Source of the DNA: Acidobacteriota bacterium
GTDB taxonomy: Bacteria > Acidobacteriota > Terriglobia > Bryobacterales > Bryobacteraceae
Assembly: GCA_025354885.1 (NCBI GenBank)
Contig: JANXLY010000256.1
Location: forward strand, 1-61,959
DNA: 61,959 nucleotides
Reading direction: 5' to 3'
Shown here: piece by piece, positions 34,702-43,532 of the stretch
Layout of the letters: every line of letters begins with the position of its first letter
How positions within the stretch are numbered: the first letter of the stretch is position 1
Notes under the pieces: model-generated
Told to the model about the DNA's origin: nothing
Databases searched by the model: none
What the model saw: the letters and a program-made list of their open reading frames with translations, nothing else
Program-made: the position numbers and the translations under genes

Positions 34702-36624
34702 TCAGGCGCTGCGCTTTCGCGGAGATGCCTTTGGGCGGGCACTCCCAAACAGGCTGGGGATTTCCTTGGCCGCCATTGGCCGGGCCAGGTAGTATCCCTG
34801 CAACGCATCAAAGCCCATGGTCTTGAGCGTTTCAAACTGCTCCCGCGTCTCCACCCCTTCTACCACCGTTTGCACACCCAGACCTCGCGCCAGACTCTGC
34901 AGCGTGGCCAGGATCACCCTCACCTTTGGCTCGCTGACGCACTGCTTCACAAACGATTCTGAAATCTTGATCCCGTCCACCGGAAAGTGCGTCAGATAAC
35001 GAAATGAAGAATAGCCATCTCCAAAATCATCCAGCCAGATCTGTACTCCTGCGCTACGCAACCGTTCGAGTCCAACAGCCGTCCGGTGGCTCGATTCCAC
35101 AAATACACTCTCCGTAATTTCAAAGATGATCGTCGACTGGCTCAGCGCCGGGCTCCGCAGCAGACTGTGAAACTGATTCTCCATCGCAAATCCTGGAAAG
35201 TGTCGCCCGGAAATATTGATGCTCACAGGCAAAGCCGCAATGCGCGGATCAAGAATCCTCCAAGAGTCCAGTTGTCGCCCGAGACGTTCCAGTCCTTGCA
35301 TATCCAGTCGCAGTACCAGCCCTGAGTCCTCGGCAAGGCTGATAAAGGAAGCAGGCGAAATCACTCCAAGCCGCGGGTGCCGCCAACGCACCAGCGCTTC
35401 GAGCATCTTCACCTTCCCGCTCTCAGGATCGAACACCGGTTGAAATTCAAAAAAAAATTCGTCCTGGTCCAGCGCCCGTGCAAGGTCGAATTCGAGCGAA
35501 CTTCTCTCCATCGACTTTGCCGGGAGCGCCGGGCTCGACACCACCAGCGGCTCCCTCCTCTGTTTGGCAATCTGCAATGCAGCATCCACATCCCGTAAAA
35601 CGCTATCAGCCGAACAATCAATGCCACTCGGCGAAGCCAGCCCGGCACGCGCAACAATTGCGATGGGAGTCTGGCCAAGTTCCAGTGGCGCAGAAACCGA
35701 CATCAGGATCTTCCGAACCAACTCTTCTGCCTGAAAAGTATCCGTGCTGCTGCGCAAAAGAATGGCAAAACAGTCCGACCCAAATCTCGAAACGTGATCG
35801 CGGGTCGGCAAAGCCTGGCGAATACGACGCCCGGTCTCCTTCAGCAGTCGATCACCTTCGGCATAGCCGAAAGAATCGTTCACCGCCCGGAACCGCACCA
35901 AATCAATTAGAGCTACCGCAAAATAGCAGGCCGAAGCCGGATCCAGCCGCCACTGGTCCACGCTCTGCTCCAGTGCCTTTCGAAACTCGACTGTCGATTC
36001 AAGAGGCAGCAGCTTTTCCGCTCCTGCCCGCTTGCGTCCGCGCCGCTGCCGCAATTCGGTGATGTCTTCAGTTAGCGCGGCAACCAGCAATTGCTTCGAC
36101 CAGTCGTCAAAGAATGGATGCACTCGGACACGCATCCACCGAATCGCTCCGCTGGGATGGAGAATGCGAAATTCATAATCCTGCTCCGCTCCCGCACTAT
36201 CCGCCGCCAGATGTGCACGCACCATCTCACGGTCGTCCGGATGCACCAACTCATGAAAAGCATCCGGATCTCGGAGCAACTCAGACGAATCTCGTCCGAA
36301 AATATTCTCGAACGCCGGGCTGATATACATGAAATTTTCCAGCGTTCGAATCGAAAGGATGACAGGGAGCCCCGATGAGATAGCATCGAGGTCTCGAATC
36401 GCGGGTGGAAGTTCGGGAAGTATCGAAGAGACGGAAATTCTTGCCGGAGCTCGAATCACACGAATCGCGTCGATCCCGCCCAGCAGGGCCGCTGCGGCGT
36501 TCACACCCAACTGATCGAGATGTACTTGCGCCGCTTGATTGACCACGGCAATTTCGCCTTGGCCGTCCAGTACTATGACAGCTTCCTTAAACTGTTCCAT
36601 CAGTTCTTGAATGGCTGGCCACAT
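34702..36624 (-). CDS. PAS/GGDEF/EAL cyclic-di-GMP phosphodiesterase, GGDEF degenerate
   Basis: 640 residues. Two PAS-like domains at about 1-95 and 95-195, a GGDEF domain at about 205-365 whose active loop reads FGSDCFAILL (no GGDEF), and an EAL domain at about 375-625 with MLEALVRWRHP, SINISGRHF, ESVF and DDFGDGYSSF. The cyclase is probably dead and the phosphodiesterase active. No membrane segment, so cytoplasmic. Followed on the same strand by the His-rich module of unknown relation. Confidence 0.88.
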   Translation of the reverse strand: MWPAIQELMEQFKEAVIVLDGQGEIAVVNQAAQVHLDQLGVNAAAALLGGIDAIRVIRAPARISVSSILPELPPAIRDLDAISSGLPVILSIRTLENFMYISPAFENIFGRDSSELLRDPDAFHELVHPDDREMVRAHLAADSAGAEQDYEFRILHPSGAIRWMRVRVHPFFDDWSKQLLVAALTEDITELRQRRGRKRAGAEKLLPLESTVEFRKALEQSVDQWRLDPASACYFAVALIDLVRFRAVNDSFGYAEGDRLLKETGRRIRQALPTRDHVSRFGSDCFAILLRSSTDTFQAEELVRKILMSVSAPLELGQTPIAIVARAGLASPSGIDCSADSVLRDVDAALQIAKQRREPLVVSSPALPAKSMERSSLEFDLARALDQDEFFFEFQPVFDPESGKVKMLEALVRWRHPRLGVISPASFISLAEDSGLVLRLDMQGLERLGRQLDSWRILDPRIAALPVSINISGRHFPGFAMENQFHSLLRSPALSQSTIIFEITESVFVESSHRTAVGLERLRSAGVQIWLDDFGDGYSSFRYLTHFPVDGIKISESFVKQCVSEPKVRVILATLQSLARGLGVQTVVEGVETREQFETLKTMGFDALQGYYLARPMAAKEIPSLFGSARPKASPRKRSA

Positions 36625-36689
36625 ATGAAAACTCCTTGGCAGGTTTCAGCCTTCCACAATTGAGATTGAGGCTGATTACAGCAACAGAG

Positions 36690-38141
36690 CTAGATCACAA
36701 CAGCAATGTCGAAAGAGACAGTCTCCACCCGTTTCGTTCCGGCAAACTGAAGAACCAGCCGGTATTCTCCCGCCGTCGGGAAACCGAAGGGAAAGCTGAA
36801 CTCGGCAGGCACGGCGGCACTACCGGTCTCATTCACATGGGAGGATACTAACACATTGCCGCCCAGTGGTAGCAGGCTGCTTTGCGCCATTTCAAACGCT
36901 GCCATCGAGATATTGCCGTAAGGATGAATATGCGAGAAGACGCTGAAATCATTCTTCACGAGAGCAAGGTGCGCCGCCATTCCCAGATAGAGCCGCAGGT
37001 TCGGGGCCGGATTGCCGTCCGCGTCGAAAACCCGAAAGCGCAACGTCGCCGGCTGATTGGCACGCAACGTCCCCGGCGGATCAAATACAACTTGTCCTCC
37101 CCCAGCCAGTGCCACCGTCCTGTCATGCTTGCCATTCATCGGCAACACACTACCCGCGTCATCAATAGAGGAGGATGGCCCTGTCGTGTCCTGCGGCAGT
37201 TCCAGACTTGCAGTCAGAGTCTCCGGAAAACCAGACCCATGCACGACATCCGCAAAGAGCCGATACTTTCCCTTGGGCATTTGCGGCAACTCATGAGAGA
37301 ACTTCCCCGCCTCGCGACGCTCCGGATGCAAGTGAAAGATCGCATCGAGACCAGGCTCTCGAATCGCATAGAGATGCATCAGATGTCCATGATCCGCAAC
37401 AAAGTCGTCCGTCCCCTTCGGCTGCAACCAGCCACTGCTGGATAGCTGCAAATCCAGGTGCGAACCAGAGAGTGAGGCCTGCATGACAAGCGGCTTATAG
37501 ATCGATTTCGAATAATCTTTAGACTCAGCATTCCACCAGTCGCGACCAAACCAGATGATCATGATCGACAGCACGACACCACCGGCCATTGCGATGCGGC
37601 CGCGCCGGATACGATTGCGATCCGGCTGTTGCTCCGGCCCAAGTTGCGACTCTCGAATTGCCGCTCCCGCAATCCCCGTGACTCCAGCCGCCAGCACCAG
37701 CATCAGCAGGGCCAGGATCGAACCCGTCAGGCCATCCATCGTGCTGAGCTTCTGCGAGGCTGCCGGCACCGGGATCGAGACGCTGCCTGCCCCGCGCTCT
37801 CCCTCCACCATCGCCCGCACTTGCCACGCACCGGGAAACATGATCCAGAGCCCTCCCGTGAACAGTTGCGGGTCCTCTTTCGACTGCACGGCCCGATCCG
37901 GCGTTGGTGGATACTTCGATCCCGCCCCGGTCAGAGTCATCGGCGTGAATTGAATGCTCTTCACGTCCCTCGCTGCCGAACGAATCGAGATTTCGGCAAT
38001 ACCCGGAATCACGATCGGCGGACGAATCGTCACATAGAGAGGATAAGGGCCTGCCAACCCTTCGAAAAACACATCGTTCACACCAACGTGCGCCACGAGA
38101 GAAAAGCAGAGCAGTGAAATTGCGAACAATAGTCGTTTCAC
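36690..38141 (-). CDS. secreted/membrane protein with His-rich metal-binding-like modules
   Basis: 483 residues. A signal peptide (about 1-18), an Ig-like domain (about 20-125), a membrane helix pair near 135-160 and 183-200, then two extracytoplasmic domains. Each has a His cluster: DHGHLMHLYAI with IFHLHPERRE (about 250-280), and LGMAAHLALV with FSHIHPYG (about 385-410). Such GHLxHL and HxHP pairs suggest copper or other metal binding, but I know no described function. It sits 7 bp after the multispan membrane gene. Confidence 0.6.
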   Translation of the reverse strand: MKRLLFAISLLCFSLVAHVGVNDVFFEGLAGPYPLYVTIRPPIVIPGIAEISIRSAARDVKSIQFTPMTLTGAGSKYPPTPDRAVQSKEDPQLFTGGLWIMFPGAWQVRAMVEGERGAGSVSIPVPAASQKLSTMDGLTGSILALLMLVLAAGVTGIAGAAIRESQLGPEQQPDRNRIRRGRIAMAGGVVLSIMIIWFGRDWWNAESKDYSKSIYKPLVMQASLSGSHLDLQLSSSGWLQPKGTDDFVADHGHLMHLYAIREPGLDAIFHLHPERREAGKFSHELPQMPKGKYRLFADVVHGSGFPETLTASLELPQDTTGPSSSIDDAGSVLPMNGKHDRTVALAGGGQVVFDPPGTLRANQPATLRFRVFDADGNPAPNLRLYLGMAAHLALVKNDFSVFSHIHPYGNISMAAFEMAQSSLLPLGGNVLVSSHVNETGSAAVPAEFSFPFGFPTAGEYRLVLQFAGTKRVETVSFDIAVVI

Positions 38142-38148
38142 GATTTTG

Positions 38149-39330
38149 TTAACGCTTTACCGAGCGCATCCAGTCTCCAAACCCAAGCCCCAGCCTCGAC
38201 ATCCCCACTGCGGCAAGCACTGCCTGCCCCAGCACCAATGCAAATCCTGCCAATACTTTTTCATTCGCCGGCGTAAAAAACAATCCTCGCCGCAGACTGG
38301 AATTCGGGTGCACAAAATAACCAAAGTGATTCGATCCAAAGAACCAGTTTTTCGCCCAATCCGACATCAGAAAATTTGCAAACGGCCATTGCACCGCCAT
38401 CAGCACTCCCACAAAAATCAGCCCGGCCCCGAGCGACTGAAACCACAGTGCCCGGTCCCTGTATCGCTGCCAGAAAAGATCACACACAAAGGCTGGCACA
38501 ATCAACAAAAGCGGAAACTGCGGCGGCACAAAATAAGTAGTCGGGAAATACACTGGCCCCAGCTTCGGCTCTGCCGGAAACAACGGCAGCAGCCACTGAA
38601 ATCCCAGTAGAAAAATTGTATAGATCGCGGCCGTGATGGTTGCGGCCCAGCGATGCCCGCTCGCTCTCGACATCGCCGCCAGCACCAGCGGAACCGCTAA
38701 CGCAACCGTGCGATAGAACCACGCCGTGTGCATCAGTACCCGCGAAGTGAGTTCCAGTATCAGAATCGTCAATGTAATCAGAATCAAACCACCGAGATAA
38801 AGAAACAGTTGCTCGAGGCGGCGGCGCTGTTCAATACTCGCCCTGTTCATTTCGCCCAGCGCAAGAATCAGACCACCCGTCTGCACAGAAAGAAACCCAA
38901 AGATCAACAGCACATGCGGTGGCGAAATGATCTTTACATCAAGGCCATAAGCGTTATGCCACCAGTCATCAAAGGGAGCCGAAGTCAGCATCGCAACTCC
39001 ACCCCAGGCCACCAGAAATGCCCCCAGCGGCGCTCGCAATCCAAAGATCCGCACCGCGTGATTTCGATCCGGGTTTCCCACCCCGAAGGTATTCGAAAAA
39101 ATCAGCCATCCGGCGCTAATGCCTCCAAGCACCCCGCAAAGATAGATGGCAATGTGCGCAGGAGTCCAAAAATTGTCGCGGCCAATCGAGGTATGCCAGG
39201 AAATGTCCCAGTGTGCACCAATGATGGCGGAGCTACAGGCCAGCGCCATACACCACACCGTCCAGGGGATGCTTCGTTCGCGTGCAACAGCAAAACTACG
39301 AGAACTCAGAGCGTCAACATGCGTGGCCAT
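38149..39330 (-). CDS. multispan membrane protein with conserved-looking His residues
   Basis: 393 residues with about ten membrane helices. His residues fall in membrane edges: GAHWDISWHTSIGRDNFW, TPAHIAIYL, DDWWHNAYG and SPPHVLLIFG (all within 40-140). Together with the downstream His-rich protein this could be a metal-handling or heme-related pair. I do not recognise the family beyond uncharacterised membrane proteins. It is the first gene of a two-gene operon. Confidence 0.6.
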   Translation of the reverse strand: MATHVDALSSRSFAVARERSIPWTVWCMALACSSAIIGAHWDISWHTSIGRDNFWTPAHIAIYLCGVLGGISAGWLIFSNTFGVGNPDRNHAVRIFGLRAPLGAFLVAWGGVAMLTSAPFDDWWHNAYGLDVKIISPPHVLLIFGFLSVQTGGLILALGEMNRASIEQRRRLEQLFLYLGGLILITLTILILELTSRVLMHTAWFYRTVALAVPLVLAAMSRASGHRWAATITAAIYTIFLLGFQWLLPLFPAEPKLGPVYFPTTYFVPPQFPLLLIVPAFVCDLFWQRYRDRALWFQSLGAGLIFVGVLMAVQWPFANFLMSDWAKNWFFGSNHFGYFVHPNSSLRRGLFFTPANEKVLAGFALVLGQAVLAAVGMSRLGLGFGDWMRSVKR

Positions 39331-39358
39331 ACCCTCAAGTTTCGCATGTCAAAACTTT

Positions 39359-39964
39359 TCATTTTGGGATCGAAATATGCGACAGCATCTTCTCGACATA
39401 TTTGGCAATCACATCTGTCTCCAGATTCACTAGATCACCCGGCTTGCGCTGTTGCAGATTCGTGTGCAGCCACGTATGCGGGATGATCGTAACCCCAACC
39501 TCATTACCCTCTACCGTGGCCACAGTAAGGCTGATGCCATCAATTGCGATCGACCCCTTAAAGACCAGGTAACGCTCCAGGGCTTCAGGCAGTGCAATGG
39601 TCAGCCACCAATTCCCATCCCCTAAACCCTTGATGGAGACGATCGAAGCCACTCCGTCAACATGCCCCTGCAAAAGATGGCCGCCCAGCCGGGTTGTTGG
39701 CAACAGGGACCTTTCAAGATTGACCAGATCGCCTGGCTTCAGCGTCGAAAAATTCGTCCGCATCAGCGTCTCTGGGGCAAGATCGGCAAAGAAGCTCCTC
39801 TTCCGTATCGAGATTGCCGTAAGACAAACACCATTGACGCAAATCGAATCGCCTTCGCAAGCATCCTTCACAATCGAAGCCGCCCTCACACGAATGCGGG
39901 CACCCGTAGCTTGAGGCGTCAGCGAAACTACTTCACCAACTGTTTCAATCAATCCTGTAAACAT
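39359..39964 (-). CDS. ribE: riboflavin synthase alpha chain
   Basis: 201 residues with two lumazine-binding repeats: the opening MFTGLIETVGEV, VCLTAISI (first), GGHLLQGHVDGVASI and the second repeat SIAIDGISLTVATVEG. It converts two 6,7-dimethyl-8-ribityllumazine molecules to riboflavin. It follows ribD directly (stop-start contact), so both are one operon with ftsY upstream. No ribA/ribB or ribH here. Confidence 0.93.
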   Translation of the reverse strand: MFTGLIETVGEVVSLTPQATGARIRVRAASIVKDACEGDSICVNGVCLTAISIRKRSFFADLAPETLMRTNFSTLKPGDLVNLERSLLPTTRLGGHLLQGHVDGVASIVSIKGLGDGNWWLTIALPEALERYLVFKGSIAIDGISLTVATVEGNEVGVTIIPHTWLHTNLQQRKPGDLVNLETDVIAKYVEKMLSHISIPK

Positions 39965-41050
39965 CTAATCCTTCTGTATCCACGCTTCCACCGCAAATTC
40001 TTCCGGCGCAACCGGATGCAGCCGCACATCGCGCAGCAGAATCGCATCAGCACGTCGCCTCCGTCCCAGTCCACCCGCAATCGGCAAAGATTGCAGGCCG
40101 CCGAGAATCTTCGGCGCGTAATAGAAAAACACCTTGTCTACGATTTCGCTATCGAGTGCGCCCCAATTCACCTTGCTCCCCGCTTCGATCATCGCCGACA
40201 GATAATTACGCCGCCCCAATTCCTGAATCAGCAGTTCCAGGCTCACGCGTCCACTCGCCGAATCAAACACCACCACTTCAACGCCCTTCGCCTCAAGAGC
40301 TTTCCGCCGTGCCGTCGATGCCGCCGTTGTAGTCGCCACCATCACATCGGCGTCCCCGGTCACAACCATTCGGGAGATGAGAGGCAAACGCAGTTGCGAA
40401 TCAAGCACCACGCGAAGCAAAGGCCTCGCACGCGCCACACCCGATCGATCAGTCAAAAGACAATCATCCGCAAGTACCGTCCCGATGCCCGTAATCATCA
40501 CATCGCTCCAGTGCCGTAAGCTCTGCACATGGCGGCGCGCCGATTCACTCGTAATCCAGCCCTCGTTATCTTCTGGAGCCGCAATCTTTCCGTCCAGCGT
40601 CACGGCGCTCTTCAGCGTTACCAGTGGCCGCTTCGTCCTCATGAAATGAACAAACGGCTCATTGATGCGAGCTGCTTCCACCTGTGCTGAATGATCCATC
40701 TCAACGCTGATTCCGGCCTCGCGCATCCGGTGCATGCCACTGCCGGACACAATCGGATTCGGGTCCTGCATGGCAACAAACACATGCCGGACACCCGCTT
40801 CAATGAGCGCATCAGCACAAGGCCCCGTGCGTCCATGATGGCTGCACGGCTCAAGCGTCACATAAACATCAGCACCGCGCGCTGCCCCGCCAGCCTGTGC
40901 CAGTGCCACCACCTCAGCATGATCGCGAGCCGCGTACTGGTGCGCTCCTCGACCAATCACAATGCCATCGCTGACGATCACACATCCCACACTCGGGTTC
41001 GGGCTCGTCTGCCCCATGGACACGCGCGCCAGATCGAGCGCCTCGCGCAT
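39965..41050 (-). CDS. ribD: bifunctional pyrimidine deaminase/reductase
   Basis: 361 residues from the ATG at 41050; an in-frame start at 41116 would add 22 residues inside ftsY. The deaminase zinc site is HAEVVAL plus PCSHHGRTGPC (about 50-85); TSPNPSVGC opens the domain. The reductase half has RPLVTLKSAVTLDGKIA and a C-terminal AMIEAGSKVNW strand. It performs the second and third steps of riboflavin synthesis. A GAGAGG site 12 bp before the ATG is weak. Confidence 0.92.
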   Translation of the reverse strand: MREALDLARVSMGQTSPNPSVGCVIVSDGIVIGRGAHQYAARDHAEVVALAQAGGAARGADVYVTLEPCSHHGRTGPCADALIEAGVRHVFVAMQDPNPIVSGSGMHRMREAGISVEMDHSAQVEAARINEPFVHFMRTKRPLVTLKSAVTLDGKIAAPEDNEGWITSESARRHVQSLRHWSDVMITGIGTVLADDCLLTDRSGVARARPLLRVVLDSQLRLPLISRMVVTGDADVMVATTTAASTARRKALEAKGVEVVVFDSASGRVSLELLIQELGRRNYLSAMIEAGSKVNWGALDSEIVDKVFFYYAPKILGGLQSLPIAGGLGRRRRADAILLRDVRLHPVAPEEFAVEAWIQKD

Positions 41051-41075
41051 AAAAGGATTCAGCCTCTCTATGCGC

Positions 41076-41993
41076 TCAATTGTCGAATAAGGATGCAACA
41101 AATTTGTCCGCCTCAAATGGAACTAAATCTTCAATCTGTTCGCCAACACCCACAAAACGGATCGGCAGATTCATCTCACGCGAGATCGCTACCACTACCC
41201 CGCCCTTGGCCGTGCCATCCAGCTTCGTAAGTACAATGCCGGTAACACCCGCGCTCTCCGTAAATTTTTTCGCCTGCTCCAAACCATTCTGCCCTGTCGT
41301 CGCATCAAGAACAAGCCATACCTCGTGCGGGGAATCCGGCACAATCCGCTGTGCCGTTCGCGTCATCTTTGCAAGCTCCGCCATCAGATGCACCTTATTG
41401 TGCAATCGCCCCGCAGTGTCTACGATCACCAGCGTAGAATTCCGCGCCTGCGCAGCCTGTAGCGCGTCATACACAACCGCACTCGGGTCCGACCCCGACT
41501 GTTGCCGGATCATATCCACCCCGCTCCGCTTCGCCCAAACCTCAAGCTGTTCAATCGCCGCCGCTCGAAAAGTATCTGCGGCACAAATCAGCACAGACTG
41601 TCCATCGCTTTTGAATCGATGAGCCAGCTTGCCGATCGTAGTCGTTTTCCCAACACCGTTCACGCCAACAATCATCACCACCGTAGGTGGTTTCGCCGCC
41701 CATTTCATCGGCCGCTCGTTCGCTTCGAGAATATCCAGCAGTTGTTGCCGGATCATCGATCTCAACTCGCCGGCATCAGAAAGTTGCTGACGCTCCACCC
41801 GTTGCCGGATGCTTTCCAGGATCTCCGTCGTCGTCTTGACCCCGATATCGGATCCAATCAGCGAGTATTCCAGTTCCTCAAGTAAATCGGGGTCGATCTC
41901 CTTGTGGCCGTGAATTAAATTATCGAGGGATCCAACAAGTCCGCTACGTGTTTTTTGGATGCCTTGCTTGAGGCGGTCCAGTAGGCTGCTCAT
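41076..41993 (-). CDS. ftsY: signal recognition particle receptor FtsY
   Basis: 305 residues from the ATG at 41993; the frame stays open upstream to 42740 but those codons mirror the methyltransferase gene, so I exclude them. The N domain (about 1-95) precedes the G domain with GVNGVGKTTT (110-119), DTFRAAAIEQL, DTAGR, TKLDGTAKGG and the C-terminal GVGEQIEDLVPF. It docks ribosome-SRP complexes at the membrane. The acidic A domain is absent, as in many bacteria. Overlaps the ribD upstream region. Confidence 0.95.
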   Translation of the reverse strand: MSSLLDRLKQGIQKTRSGLVGSLDNLIHGHKEIDPDLLEELEYSLIGSDIGVKTTTEILESIRQRVERQQLSDAGELRSMIRQQLLDILEANERPMKWAAKPPTVVMIVGVNGVGKTTTIGKLAHRFKSDGQSVLICAADTFRAAAIEQLEVWAKRSGVDMIRQQSGSDPSAVVYDALQAAQARNSTLVIVDTAGRLHNKVHLMAELAKMTRTAQRIVPDSPHEVWLVLDATTGQNGLEQAKKFTESAGVTGIVLTKLDGTAKGGVVVAISREMNLPIRFVGVGEQIEDLVPFEADKFVASLFDN

Positions 41994-42044
41994 GTGTGGG
42001 TAAAGACCAGTGTAACCGTCTCGCTGCTGGCTTAGAATAGAAGC

Positions 42045-42770
42045 TTGATCCCAAGCGAAGTAACTACAACCAGCGACTACACTCTCCGCGACCAGCAGCG
42101 CATGACCCGCGCTGTCAATTATTTTCAGTGGCAGGCCAAACTTGCCATGGCTCCCCTCGGCCGTCGCGTGGTCGAGGTTGGCTGCGGCATCGGCAATTTC
42201 ACCCGCATGATTGCCGACCGCGACCTCGTCATCGGCGTCGACATCGAGGCGGCCTGCATCACCGAACACGAGCTCCGTTTCGCCGGGCAAGCCAATGTCC
42301 GCTCGCTCCTCCTCGATGCCATGAGCCCCGACTTCCACAACCTCAAACAGGACTCGCCCGACAGCATCGTCTGCCTCAACGTCCTCGAGCACATCGAAGA
42401 TGACCTCGGCACTCTCAAGGCTTTCGCTTCCATTCTTCCCAAAGGTGGCAAGGCCGTGCTCATCGTGCCCGCCTTCATGGCTCTCTACGGCCCCATCGAC
42501 AAATATCTTGGCCACTATCGCCGCTACACCTGCGCCACCTTTGCCGCTACTGCAAATGCCGCCGGCTTCAACGCACCCGTCTTGCGCTACATGAACACCA
42601 TCGGCTTTTTCGGCTGGTGGGCGAACGCAAAAATCCTCAAGCGGACAGAACAAAGCGAAGGGCAAATCGAACTCTTCGACAAACACATTGTCCCCCTCCT
42701 CGAAAAAATCGAAGGCGCAATCTCCCCGCCCTTCGGGCAAAGTGTTTTCGCCGTTCTAGAGAAACGATAG
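42045..42770 (+). CDS. class I SAM-dependent methyltransferase
   Basis: 241 residues from a TTG at 42045 (alternative ATG at 42102). SAM motif I VVEVGCGIGNFTR (about 42-54), the acidic IGVDIE, VCLNVLEHIEDD and the LPKGGKAVLIVPA strand are clear. The C-terminal YLGHYRRYT matches methyltransferases that sit beside glycosyltransferases in polysaccharide clusters. First gene of a six-gene operon; the GT2 gene follows after 15 bp. Confidence 0.85.
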   Translation: MIPSEVTTTSDYTLRDQQRMTRAVNYFQWQAKLAMAPLGRRVVEVGCGIGNFTRMIADRDLVIGVDIEAACITEHELRFAGQANVRSLLLDAMSPDFHNLKQDSPDSIVCLNVLEHIEDDLGTLKAFASILPKGGKAVLIVPAFMALYGPIDKYLGHYRRYTCATFAATANAAGFNAPVLRYMNTIGFFGWWANAKILKRTEQSEGQIELFDKHIVPLLEKIEGAISPPFGQSVFAVLEKR

Positions 42771-42785
42771 GCACTGGTTACGAAA

Positions 42786-43532
42786 TTGAAGATCTCCATC
42801 ATCATCCCCGTCTACAACGAAGTAAACGTGCTCCCCATGGTTCTCGACCGTGTGATGAAAGCAGCCATCCCTGTTGGCTGCGAAAAAGAAATTGTCATCG
42901 TCGACGACGGCTCTACCGACGGAACCTCCGAAGTCCTCGACCGCTACAAAGACCTCGTCATCATCCATCACTCCGTCGAAAATTTCGGCAAAGGTGCAGC
43001 CATCCGCATTGGCATCCGCAAAGCCACCGGCGACGTGGTCCTCATCCAGGACGGCGATCTCGAATACGATCCCAACGACTACATGCAGGTCCTCCAGCCC
43101 ATCGTCGATGGCACCGCCACTGTGGTTTATGGCAGCCGTTTCCGTGGAAACCTCCAGGGTATGAAATTCGCCAACTGGCTTGCCAACAAGCTCCTCACCA
43201 CTGCCACAAACCTGCTCTACCAGGCCCGCATCACCGACGAAGCCACCGCCTACAAAGCCTTCCGCATGGACGTGCTCCGCGCCATGCGCCTCCGCTGTCT
43301 ACGCTTCGAATTCTGCCCCGAAGTTACCGCCAAGGTGCGCCGCCTCGGACACACCATCCATGAAGTGCCCATCCGTTACAACGCCCGTGGCATCCTCGAA
43401 GGTAAAAAAATTCGCTGGCAGGACGGCTTCCAGGCGATGTGGACCCTTGTTAAATACCGATTCGTACCCATGGAAAAGCCCGCCCTTGAATCAGCCCCGT
43501 CCGTCGCACAGGGAGCGAGCCCCGCGGCGTGA
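42786..43532 (+). CDS. family 2 glycosyltransferase, DPM-like
   Basis: 248 residues from a TTG at 42786. SIIIPVYNEVNVLP, VIVDDGSTDGT and VLIQDGDLEYDPNDY (the DxD equivalent) are the GT-A fold landmarks of polyprenyl-phosphate mannose/glucose synthases. There are no C-terminal membrane helices. It would load a sugar on polyprenyl phosphate for the GT-C-like enzymes downstream. Its stop overlaps the GTG start of the next gene (GTGA). Confidence 0.9.
   Translation: MKISIIIPVYNEVNVLPMVLDRVMKAAIPVGCEKEIVIVDDGSTDGTSEVLDRYKDLVIIHHSVENFGKGAAIRIGIRKATGDVVLIQDGDLEYDPNDYMQVLQPIVDGTATVVYGSRFRGNLQGMKFANWLANKLLTTATNLLYQARITDEATAYKAFRMDVLRAMRLRCLRFEFCPEVTAKVRRLGHTIHEVPIRYNARGILEGKKIRWQDGFQAMWTLVKYRFVPMEKPALESAPSVAQGASPAA

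Noticed and set aside
41994..42740. Upstream extension of the FtsY frame
   Set aside because: The extra codons mirror the methyltransferase and have no FtsY A-domain features; the ATG at 41993 begins the N domain.
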